From: Macrosoma leucophasiata
Lineage: Eukaryota > Arthropoda > Insecta > Lepidoptera > Hedylidae
Assembly (NCBI GenBank): GCA_036365455.1
Contig: JAWQUS010000022.1
Coordinates: 2,108,001-2,172,000, forward strand
Reading direction: 5' to 3'
Length of the DNA: 64,000 nucleotides
Shown: positions 10,501 to 23,100 of the stretch, piece by piece
Layout: each line of letters starts with the position of its first letter
How positions within the stretch are numbered: position 1 is the stretch's first letter
Made by a program: the position numbers and the translations under genes
The notes under the pieces: generated by a model
Databases searched by the model: none
What the model saw: the letters and a program-made list of their open reading frames with translations, nothing else
What the model was told of the DNA's origin: nothing

Positions 10501-13500
10501 ATTTGAGTGAAAAAGATTTTAAAACAGTACCGACATTTGACAGAAAAACTGAAAGAAGTATTACAGTTGAAGATAAAAAAATCCGAAACGATTTAGAAGA
10601 TGAAATATTATTCAGTAGTGATGAAGAAGATACAAAGCATAAAGAAGATGTAGAAGAAATACCATTCACTTGTGCATTGGAGACATCTTTTTATAATCAA
10701 TTCGATGTTCTAGACAAAACTTTGTACGTCGGATTTCAAACTGCTAGCAATAAGTCTATATCAATTTGCGCTGATTCTTTCAATAAGGCCAAAAGTATAT
10801 TAAAAGATGACACTGGGTCCATATCATTGACTGAATTAGTTGAAATATACGATACTGACTTCAATAAGTGCACAAATGAGAAAAATGTTTCCACAGTTGA
10901 TAAAGGTGGTACGAAACCGTTAAATTCAAATATTAACAAAGAACTAAAGATAACACAGACAAAAGAAGACCATGTTTATATGGCAAGTAATGTTCTAGAT
11001 TCTGAAACTTTAAGTAAAGAAATTAATATTAAACCCACGGTCAAAGTAAATACTATTATGAAATGTACTAATGCACAATTTCAAGGGATCAAAACTGCCA
11101 GCAATAGAATAGATAAACAATCTCATGTTGCTTTAGCTAGAGGTAAGAAGGTCTTTCAAGGTATTGATTTAGATACAACTTTTGAAGAAAAACAATTAGA
11201 ACAGAAAGAAAGTAACAATCAATTTACTGATATGCAATTACAAGGATTTAAAACTGCCAGCAATAAAACAATAAAACTAACTCCTGATGCATTAGCAAAA
11301 TGTAGTAAGATCTTTCAGGGCATAGATTTAGATTATACTTTTGAAGAAAAACAATTGGTACGGAAAAAAAAAACTAGTGAAAAATGTGCTAATACTCAAT
11401 TTCAAGGATTTAAAACTGCCAGTAATAAAACAATTGAACTATCTCATAATGCTTTGCAAACATCTAAAAAAGTATTTCAAGGCATCGATTTAAACACTAC
11501 TTTTGAAGAAGAACAGACAGATAACAGTGATGACGACATTCATGTGGATATTAATGAGAATTTCCATATGAGAGAAAACAAATCAAAGATATCTTCAGAA
11601 ATTATTGACTTAAAAATTGACGACCAAGCTATTGTCCAGGAATTTGAAAATAATTTGATGTCTTGTGAAGATATTCTCGATAATGTTACAAAAAATAAAC
11701 ATCAATGTAACAGAAAAGACATATCTGATAAACACGAAATACCCGAGAAAGAGAAGTGCCAGAAAACAAATATTATTGAATCTCAAAAAACCAAGAGCCA
11801 AGAAATTAACAGGACAAACAAAGCTTTATCAAGTATTAAAAATATAATTTCAGAAATAGAATCAGAATTTGAAAAAGATATTTTACAAGAAGAATTTGAA
11901 GTGGCCGTAAATGAGAAGGAGTTCGCAAAGAATAGTATCATGAATATCAATGCTGTAAATAAAACAAACCAAATGGGATTCAGAACAGCTAGTAACAAAG
12001 ACATCATAATATCTGATCAGGCTTTGAACCAAACTAGTAAAATCTTCGAAGACATTGACAATGAAAGTTCTATTTTGACAACAAATAAAAGATCACTGTC
12101 AGAAAAAATAGAGCCCGTGTACATAAGAAATAAATTATCTAAGATAAAAAGTAGCGAATGTATTACGAATAGAGGAAAAAATGAGAATTCTTCACAACTA
12201 CTAGGTTTTAAAACTGCGAGCAACAAAAATATAAAAATATCAGAAAATGCATTTGCGAAAGTCAAAAATATTTTCGAAGACATTAACTTAGATGATAATC
12301 ACGAAAAAGAGCAATATGATCTTAAATTAAAGACAGCTAATGATCTTGTTGAAATGAATACGATCAACCAATATGGGACATTTAAAACTGCAAATAATAA
12401 AGTAATAAAAATATCAAAAAACGCTTTACTTCAATCTAAAAATAAATTTAAAAATATTGATACAAATAATGATAGAAACTTTAATAGGTTAGATTTGGAC
12501 AGTGCCAACAATGCAGATAACATTTGTCAAGGATTTATTAAAACAACTAATAATAAACAAGTTACGATAGGTGATTCTTTAGTTAACATCAAAACTGTAT
12601 TGCCTGACATAAACGTTGAAGTATTAGATAATGAGAAAGACTGTTCTAACCTATTACAGATAGCCAATAATAAGCCTGTGGCAATATCTCAAGCAGCATT
12701 TGATAGTCAAAAAATGTTGCAGGATACTGTTGATAATCATTTGAGTGGTAAAGATTCTAAGATACGAGAATCGGCTTTGGCTAAAAACAAACAAATATTT
12801 TACGATTGCAAAGCAATATTAAATCAAAGGAAAGATTTCTGTAATATTTTTCGAACAACTAATAAAGAACCAGTAACTGTGTCTGAGGAAGCATTTGCAG
12901 CTAGTCAAAAAATATTTAAAGAGCAGACTTATTCGGATATTGATTTACGCAATCAACAATTTAAAGGTTTTCAAACAGCGAGTAATAAAGATGTTAATAT
13001 ATCTGAAACAGCATTGGCTAGAAGTAAACAAATATTTCAAGATATAGATTTTGATGGTGAATATACACCTGTCAAAAATATAGATTTCTCTAATCTTTTT
13101 CATACGGCTAATGAGAAATCGGTAACAGTATCTGAAGAAGCATTTATAACAAGTCAAAAGATGTTCAAAGCTATCGAACAAAAAGCTCTGGATGGTTACA
13201 CGGAAAATAATCATGTGAAAGGGTTTAGAACTGCAAGTAATAAGGGTATCAAAATATCTGGATCGGCTTTGGCTAAAAGCAAACAAATATTCCAAGATAT
13301 AGATGGTGAACATTTACCTGTAAAAAGTAAAGTTTTTTCAAATCTTTTTCAAACGGCTAGTGAGAAACCTGTTACCGTATCAGAGGAAGCATTCGCTGCT
13401 AGTCAAAAGGTTCTAGGTATTGAAGAACACAATTTTAAAGATAAAGATATACGAAATCAAAATTTTGAAGGCTTTCATACAGTGATTAAAAAAGATGTTA

Positions 13501-16500
13501 AAATATCAGAGAGAGCATTGGCTAGAAGTAAACAAATATTCCAAGATATAGGTGATGGTGAACATATATCTGTTAAAAAGAAAAAAATGTCAACTCTTTT
13601 TCAAACGGCTAATGAAGAACCTGTTGCAGTATCCGAGGAAGCATTCTTTGCTAGTCAAAAAATGTTCATAGACATTGGTGAAACTATTTCAGATAGCAAT
13701 ACAAAAAAATATTCTGATAAAGGCTTTTGTACAGCAAGTAATAAGGGTATCAAGATATCAGACACGGCTTTGGCTAGAAGCAGACAAATATTTCAAGAGA
13801 TTGTTCATGAAAATATTGAAAATGACACAAACATCAAAACTGTTCAAAACAATAATTGTTCTAAACCCACTTCGATACAGTCTACTAAAGATAATATTTT
13901 AGATACGCCCGAAAAAAAGAAAACACGCAAACTATTTGATGATTGGGGTGGTAATAAAGTTATAGAATCGAAAAACAAAGCAGTAAAAGATAGTGATATT
14001 AATATTGATAATATTTTTAACACACAAATACTGAATTGTTTTGAAGAAACATTGTATACAGAAGATTTTAAAGAACCCAATCCAGTGTCAGATTGTAAGC
14101 GATCAGGGAGTCCAATTCTATCTTGTCCTAAAGCTAAGAAACGGAAAAAAGGCGAAACAATTCCATCAGTAGATTTACAAATAGAAAACTCAAAAAATAC
14201 ATCCAAGCACAAAGAATCGTATACATTTGATCAAAATTACAAGAAAAACAAAATATTCCAGTTAAAAGATTTGAAATCGAACAAAAGCCAAATAGATCCA
14301 TACGTTTCGAATTTCAATTTTGAAGATTTATTGAAATTCGAATTTGAGGGTAGTCGGAATGATTTGACAAAAGACAAATGGACGATAGATATGCTGAAAA
14401 CGTATTTCCTTCAGGCTGTCAACAGTAAAATAGTACCTGATGGCTGGCTGGATAACCATATACAATTAATTTTATGGAAGTTAATATCATATGAAATTCG
14501 GTTTACCTGTCTTAAAGGAGTTTGTACAGTGAAAAACTTATTGGAACAATTGAAATATAGATATGATAGGGAGTTGTATAATGTACAACGTCCGGCGCTT
14601 AGAAAATTATTGGAGAAAGATGATATTTCAACTAGAGCTATGGTGCTATGTGTCGTTGGTGTTTACGAAGATGGTGTTGGTGTTGTCAGGTAAGATATTT
14701 GAGCTCTGTTTTATGTCTGGCAACAACCCCCTTTCCGTCCCACTGCAGGGCACGAATCTCTCCCCTTTTTGGGGAGGCCTAGCTTACTCTACCACACTGA
14801 TCCAATGTGGGTTGGTGTAGATACGGGTTAGTGGCCAAACTGCTCTCGAATTTTGTCAAATCACCCATAAGTCCTCTGACAAGGTTTAACGACTGCTATC
14901 TATCGATAGCAATCGGTACCGAAGGCTTAACGAGCCCTCCGAAGCACGGAAACGCACATTTTAATTTGTTACTAGCGATCACCCACCCGACCGCGCCCAT
15001 TTCGCTAAGCCGAGTAGATCGTCGATCGAGATTAATCATCTGACGTATTCCCCAACAGTGGATTGCCATATTAAAAATTCATTTATTTACGTAAAGTATG
15101 AACGTTTGAAGTGCAAATTAAAGCAATCATGTCTTTGCTTGGTTCCAGTGTTACCAACACAACAGCAATAGAATTACTCCTCACCGACGGTTGGTACTGC
15201 ATTAAGGCATGTACAGACAAAATGCTGGCGAATCTAGTTCGAGATGGAAAGATTCGGGTTGGAAGCAAAATTATAACACATGGTGCTGAGTTGTTGAATT
15301 GTGAACAAGGGATATCTCCGTGGGAGGTAATCTATTATTTTATGTTAACATAAACTTTATTTCACTGGTGGTAGAGTTCCAGTGTCGGAGCTCGAAGTTG
15401 TAGACACCATCGCTCTACTTAATCTATCTGCGGTTCAGCACTATTGTGTTTCGGTTAGTTAGTAACGTATTAATAACCGATTCAATGACAAGTGCTCTAA
15501 GACATTGTGCAAAAATTGTGGCCACACGTTACGTTTTTCTCGTGCAAACTTAAAGGATCATGGAAAGATTTGTTCAGAATTAATGAGATTCATCAGTGGC
15601 CAGAGAAGATAACTTAGACATTGTGATTAAGATGTTTTTTTTTGTATTATGTCATGCCTAATTTTTTTGTTGGAATTTTATGATTTCGAATCTTAAGAAT
15701 TATTTCCCATAACATCCCCTAGTTCGAGGAAGAGAACTAGTGTTCCCCCGGACACTAGTTCCGTCAGTTTTTTCTATAATCTGAGGTTTATAATGATATT
15801 TTAAAATATCATAGGACGCATCTCAAGTTCGTCTCAAGATCTTCGGAAATAGTACTCATCCGACTCGATGGGACTCTCGGCTCGGGTACATCGGGCGCGC
15901 CGCCATGTTGTCCCGTTTGACAGCTGTCAACACGGAGGGCGGGAAGGTGTCCAGACTAAGGGTGTACGTCGCGAGAGTGTACCCTATGCTTTATGTTGAG
16001 AAATTTGAAGATGGAAGCACTGGTGAGTAATATGTAATAGTCGTTTTGGCGGGGAACCTTGAAAGAGGCGTTTAGTGCTCTAATTATATTTTATTTTCTT
16101 GGTGTATTTTAGAGTTATCTATACGTAGAATAAAACTGTAGAAGTGTAAATACTGTACATTGAAAATATAAAAAAAAAATACCAGGGGATGTTACTAGAT
16201 AAATACCGAACACAAATATGTGATTAGAAATTTTTTTGTCTGTCTGTTTGTTTGTGCAAGCATCACACAAAATCTCCCGATCCGATTACGATGAAACTTG
16301 GTATGATTATACTTTAACCTTTGGCGCACAACACTGGGTACTTTTTATCCCGGAAAAATGTCTTTTTCTCTGTGTGTTTGTGCACGCTAATTTCAGAAAC
16401 GGCTTATTCGATTTGTGGTTTTAAGTAATATATTGTGGTTATATGTTCTTAGGTTTTCGCGAGCTACACTCATTGAAATAAAACTATTTTTACGGATTTA

Positions 16501-17108
16501 TCTCGCGTATATTAAACTAAAATGATTTTTAAGATCAACCCGACGTTTCGGTAGCTTTTCAGCTTCCGTGGTCCCGGGCAGACTGAGGTGACATTTGTCT
16601 GACAGAAGTTTGAAAAAATTATATGTAGCTACCTCCATCGATTTCGTAAACGCCTTGCGTAGCGTTCAGGATTAACACAATAATTACTTATGGTATCTTG
16701 AGGTCTTGCAGACTGCTGCGGCTGGGATTTAATCTTGCTAAGTATGGGATCCCATGATGTTGATAAACGCCATCCATCTTCTCTATTGAAATTTGGGTGT
16801 TTTTTAATTTCAATAGCCTCGCGTACCATTCGTGGAATGGGTTCATCAACGTCGGGTTGATCTTAAAAATCATTTTAGTTTAATATACGCGAGATAAATC
16901 CGTAAAAATAGTTTTATTTCAATATTGTGGTTAGTTTCACTTAACATTTAGCGTTTGTTTCATGTCCATCGCTTAAGAAGTAAAAAAGTTACGTCAATTT
17001 AAAGAATCATTTTATTATCGAATATTTTAAAACTATTCTCTATCTTCTATGTCTTTTAGGCTTCCGTATCTAAAAGGTAAAAACGGACCCTATTACTAAT
17101 CCTCCGTT

Positions 17109-17139
<31 letters not shown>

Positions 17140-20100
17140 CGTCCGTCCGTCTGTCTGTCATCAGGCTGTATCTCATGAACAGTGATGGCTAGAAAGCTCA
17201 AATTTTCACAAATAAGGTATTTCTGTTACCTCTATAACGACAAAATTCAATACGAAAAATGAGAAAATGAAAACATTAAGGGGTCCAAGGCGGAATACAA
17301 TAAACGTGTTTTTTTACGGACGCTCGACGTCGGGACGCCCAGCGTCCCGACGCCCTGCGTCCCGACGCCCTGCGTCCCGACGTCAAGCGTCCCGACGCCC
17401 AGCGTCCCAACGTCCAGCGTTTCGACGTCCAACGTCCCGACGCCCAACGTCCCGACGCCCAGCGTCCCGAAGCCCAGCGTCCCGACGCCCAGCGTCCCGA
17501 CGCCCAGCGTCCCGACGCCCAGCGTCCAGACGCCCAGCGTCCCGACGCCCAGCGTCCAGACGCCCAGCGTCCCGACGCCCAGCGTCCCGACGCCCAGCGT
17601 CCCGACGCCCAGCGTCCCGACGCCCAGCGTCCCGACGCCCAGCGTCCCGACGTCCAGCGTCCCGACGCCCAGCGTCCCGACGTCCAGCGTTTCGACGCCC
17701 AGAGTACCGACGCCCAGCGTCCCGACGCCCAGCGTCCCGACGCCCAGCGTCCCGACGCCCAGCGTCCCGACGCCCAGCGTCCCGACGCCCAGCGTCCCGA
17801 CGCCCAGCGTCCCGACGCCCAGCGTCCCGACGCCCAGCGTCCCGACGCCCAGCGTCCCGACGCCCAGCGTCCCGACGCCCAGCTTCCCGACGCCCAGCGT
17901 CCCGACGCCCAGCTTCCCGACGTTCAGCTTCCCGACGCCCAGCGTCCCGACGTCCAGCGTCCCGACGCCCAGCGTCCCGACGCCCAGAGTCCCGACGCCC
18001 AGCGTCCCGACGCCCAGCGTCCCGACGCCCAGCGTCCAGACGCCCAGCGTCCCGACGCCCAGCGTCCAGACGCCCAGCGTCCCGACGCCCAGCGTCCCGA
18101 CGCCTAGCTTTCCGACGCCCAGCGTCCCGACGCCCAGCTTCCCGATGTCCAGCTTCCCGACGTCCACCTTCCCGACGCCCAGCGTCCCGACCCCCAGCGT
18201 CCCGACGCCCAGCGTCCCGACGCCCATCGTCCCGACGCCCAGCGTTTCGACGCCCAGAGTCCCGACGCCCGGCATCCCGACGCCCGGCGTCCCGACGCCC
18301 AAGGTCCCGACGCCCAGCGTCCCGACGCCCAGCGTCCCGACGTCCAGCGTCCCGACGCCCAGCGTCCCGACGCCCAGCTTCCCGACGCCCAGCGTCCCGA
18401 CGCCCAGCTTCCCGACGTCCAGCTTCCCGACGCCCAGCGTCCCGACGCCCAGCGTTTCGACGCCCAGCGTCCCGACGCCCGGCGTCCCGACGCCCAGCTC
18501 TTTACAAGAATAGCCTGACATTTCATCTAAATCGTTCATATGAAATGTTATATTATTCTTACAAGAATGTGTGTAATATACAAGAATAATAATAGGTTGG
18601 GGAAAAAGTCTTTTCGCATTATAGTATGTATGAACTTGTAATAAAATCTCTTTGGCTGTAGTATTTGTATCTGGCTGGTTTTGGTATCATTGAAAGTTAA
18701 AATTTTAAAGAACATAATTCCAAATTCAAATTAGGCAAATGTGTGATTTTCATTTGTTTTTCGTACTGTCAAGATGAGTGAATCTAATGAAGAAATGCGA
18801 TACATTTTAAAATTTTACTACAAAAAAGGTAAAAATGCAACGCAAGCCGCGAAAAAAAATTGCGATGTTTATGGACCTAGTGCAGTGTCTGTGAGAGTAG
18901 AACAAATTTGGTTTAAGCGTTTTCAATCCGGAAATTTTGATGTCAATGATGCACCTCGCTCTGGTCGCCCTATTACGTATAAAATGGATGCCATTTTTGA
19001 AAAAGTGGTGCAAGATCGACATATCAGTAGTTAAGACGTAGCTGAAGAACTGAGAATTGATCACAAAACAGTTTTGGCGCATTTGAAAAAAGCTGGGTAC
19101 AAAAAAAAGCTCGATATTTGGGTACCTCACGAGCTCACTGAAAGAATCCTAATGAACCGTGTACTCATTTGTGATTCTTTATTACGACGTAATGAAACCG
19201 AATCATTTTTGAAGAAGCTGATAACTGGTGATGAAAAGTGGATCACGTACGACAAGAACGTGCGAAAAACGTCGTGGTCAAAGGCCGGTCAGGCTTCACA
19301 GACTGTGGCGAAACCCGGGTTAACTCGCAATAAGGTGATGTTGTGTGTGTGGTGGGATTGGAAGGGTATTATTCATTATGAGCTATTACCACCAGGCAGG
19401 ACTATCGATTCTAAACTCTACTGCGAACAACTGATGAGATTAAAGCAAGAAGTTGAGAGAAAGCGGCCGGAATTGATCAACAGAAGGGGTGTGGTGTTTC
19501 ATCATGATAACGCTAGACCTCACACATCTGTAGCCACTCAGCAAAAATTAATAGAGTTTGGCTGGGAGGTGTTAATGCACTCGTCGTATAGTCCTGACCT
19601 TGCACCTTCAGATTTCCACCTGTTTCGGTCTTCTTCAGAATTCTTTATGCAATGTTAGGTTAACATCACGAGAGGACTGCCAAATCCACTTGTCGCGGTA
19701 TTTTGATGAGAAGTCCCAAAATTTTTATAGCAATGGGATCATGTCCCTACCTACAAGATGGCAAAAGGTTATCGAACAAAATGGTACATACATACTTTAG
19801 TTAAATTTAAATAAACTATATTAAAAAATGTTTTTAATTATCTTAAAAAATGCGAAGAAACTTTTTCCCCAACCTAATATTTAAACCTACCCCTTCTTAT
19901 CCCTTCGGGGATTACAATCGTGAGGTTTAATGCTGATGGTCAATAGTGGGACAGGGAACCTGTTAATCTTTAAAATCTTTGATCTACAGTGACGCGCTCA
20001 GAGCGTTTGGAGAACATTCACCAGATGAAACACGAGGCCGAACGGCAGATTGTGTTGGAGAAACTCTATGAAGAAGTGGAGAATGAATTTATTCAGGTTT

Positions 20101-23100
20101 GTCAGTTGGCTACTGGAAAGCTAAAGCCTGGGTTGCACTACACCATTTGTGAAAGTTATTGTAAAATTTCACATCCTTCTCTAACTTAAATAAATCTGTT
20201 AAAGTTAGAGAAGGATGTGAAATGGTCGAGGAGAGCAATGGCTGCCACATGCGTCATACTCGTCAACGGGTGCTGATAGTGGGGACTGGTCTGTTATGAT
20301 TTACGGATGTTATTTTCTATCACAATATTCAGCTGTTGATAGTTTATATGCAAATATTTATATGCCATGGACGTTCACATTATCTTTATTCTACTTTAAT
20401 TCTGTTTAATAATATTTGTATTAAATCTAAGGTTTTGATAAAAGAGCATCACGCTGAGTTTGTTGGGTAGCGGAATTCTTCTCAGTAGTGCCTGCACTTG
20501 GAACTCTGCTAAGTGAATGACGAACAGATTTTTCTTTTCTTCTATAAAGGAATTGAAAAATTTGATGATTTCCATATTGGTTAAATTTATTATTAAATTG
20601 GTATTTATGAATACCTATTGGATTATTATTAAGTCATTCTCACTACGTATCTTATAACCCGACAATGCAAAAGTGTCCTTGTAGACAAATTTGAAATAAA
20701 TTATTTGAATTTTGAAATGTTACAATAGTTTCAAAACGTAACTTCAAGCCTGTAATCCCCGAAGGGGTAGGCAGAGGTAATTTTTTTTTTTTTTTTTTTT
20801 TTTATGTCTGAAGATTGACAGACAAGCAAACGGGCCACCTGATGGAAAGTGGTCACCGTCGCCTATGAACATTTGCAACACCAGGGGAGTTGCCAACGCG
20901 CTGCCAGCCCTGAAGGACTCTTTTGACGCCATTTTTGAAGAACCCCATATTGTAGCACCTAGGGAACACCTCAGAGGGAAGTTCGTTCCACAATTTACAC
21001 GTTCTGGGCAGGAACGAACGTGAAAACCGCACCGTTGAGCACTGCCAGGTGTCCAGTCGGTGTGGGTGGAACTTCTCTCTTCGGCGGGTAGTACGGTGTA
21101 GGAAAAGAGACGGTGGCACCATGTCAAACAGTTCCGCAGAGCACTCACCATTGTAGAGACGGTACAACACGCACAGACTCCCAATGTCTCTGCGCAGGCT
21201 CAGATGTTCGAGCCTGTCGGTAAGTCCTGGATCGTTAACGATACGAACGGCGCGTTTTTGTAGGGAGTCAAGTGGACCAAGCTGGTATTTGGGGGCTCCC
21301 GCCCACAAATGAGAGCAGTATTCCAGATGGGGCCGTACTTGGGCCTTATAAAGCTGTAGTAGCTGCCCCGATGTGAAATACTGCCTCGCTTTGTTAAGCA
21401 CCCCCAACTTTTTGGATGCCAACTTGGTCTTACACTCAATGTGACTCCCGAATTGCACTTCGTTCGATATGTCAACGCCCAGGATACCGATACTCTTATC
21501 AACGGCGAGCGGAATGCCCTGGAACTGTGGTGCTACAATGAATGGGGTTTTTTTTGCGGTGAACGCGCAGACTTGTGTCTTCGAGGGGTTAAATTGTACT
21601 AAATTAAGTCGACCCCAATCCGAGACCCGCTCCAGAGAGTGCTCGATTTCAGACACAAGTCTAGTCCTGCTTTCCTCGATAAGTGTCCGAGAGGCATTTG
21701 CACGGCTAGTGTAGTGTGCATCTCCCGTACTATCATCAGCATAGCAATGAAAATTGGAGTTTTGCTCCAATATTTCATTGATATGCAGAAGAAAAAGCGT
21801 GGGAGATAACACAGAGCCTTGCGGCACACCAGCGTTGATAGGTAGTCTGTCTGAGCGCTGACCGTCAACTAAGACTTGTATATAACGCTCAGACAGAAAG
21901 CTGGCTGTCCAGTTGCATAGCCTCTCGGGAAGACCGTAAGATGGAAGTTTCGCGAGGAGTGCCCTGTGCCAGACCCGGTCAAAGGCCTTAGCAATGTCCA
22001 GGCTTACAGCCAATGCCTCCCCACTCTTGTCCAAGGCGTGGGACCAATGGTGCGTGAGATATACTAGAAGATCACCAGCAGATCTGCCATGACGAAATCC
22101 ATATTGGCGGTCACTGATCAGCTGATGATCCTCTAGATACTGCAGCAGTTGAGTATTGATCACACGCTCCATGACTTTACAGAGTAGGGAGGTTATTGCT
22201 ATGGGCCTATAATTGGCCGGGTCACTGCGATCCCCTTTTTTGGGTATCGGGTGCACGAGGGCGGTCTTCCACGCAGACGGTACGGTTCTTTGATCGTAGG
22301 AAAGCGAGAACAGGCGCGTCAGAACGGGGGTCAGCTCGGGAGCGCACATCCTCAACACCACCGCAGGGACGGAGTCCGGCCCACTCGACTTCTTGACGTC
22401 AAGGGATAAAAGAGCTCGCCTGACGTTCTTCTGAGTGAATTTGACGTCAGGCATAGAGCTTTCACAGCGCGGGATGGTAGGCGCTGTGATACCCATGTCG
22501 TCAAGAGTCGAGTTTGAGGCAAAGAGGCTGCCCAGAAGGTCAGCTTTCTCTTTTGCCGTGTGGGCCAGGCTATCGTCAATTTTACGCAGTGGTGGGAAAG
22601 ATGACCGACAAAAATTCCCTTCGATAGCTTTGGCAAGAGACCAATAGGCACGGCTCCCGGGAGGGTGCCTCATTAGTTTCCTGCCAACTCTACCGATGTG
22701 CTTCGATTTCGCTTTGGCCATGCGCCGCTTAGTGGACCTGGATGCAGCGTTGAGTGCTCTCTTAAGGCCGGAGGCATTAGGATCCTTACAAGCGTGAGCC
22801 GCAGTCCAGGTTCTGTAAGCCTCCTGCTTGTGACTAGAAGCCACAGCACAGGACTTATCGAACCAGGGCTGGTACTGTCCGCCAATGGATACCACAGAGT
22901 ACGGAATGTAACATTCCATTCCCTGGTGTATCACATTGGTTACAGCATCGGCACACGTGCTCGGATCTTCCGACGAGAAACAAAGCTGCCTCCATGGGTA
23001 GGACGTCAGGAACTCCCTCAGTCCATCCCAGTCTGCCGACCTGTAATGCCACACTTGTCGAGTTGCCGAGGGCCGCAGCGGCGCTCGAACCGACAATGAG

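Noticed and set aside
10220..14212. Minus-strand frames inside BRCA2 exon 2
   Set aside because: Shadows of the BRC repeats, with no splice or domain support.
9723..14693. ATG at 9723 as the BRCA2 start and TAA at 14691 as its end
   Set aside because: The frame is open upstream to a good acceptor at 9624 in phase with exon 1. The helical domain is cut off at 14689 by a donor and continues in OB1 at 15149.
17326..18499. Regular repeat array as a CRISPR
   Set aside because: Units are contiguous with no unique spacers and the genome is eukaryotic.
17247..18589. Long open frames on both strands over 17247-18589 (RRPAS, TPSVP and GVGTL repeats)
   Set aside because: They are produced by the 15-bp minisatellite, whose period is a multiple of three. 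There is no start context or splice logic, and opposing strands are equally open.
20744..21184. Overlapping frames on either strand within 20744-23544 as genes
   Set aside because: They are other-frame readings of the LINE and SINE.
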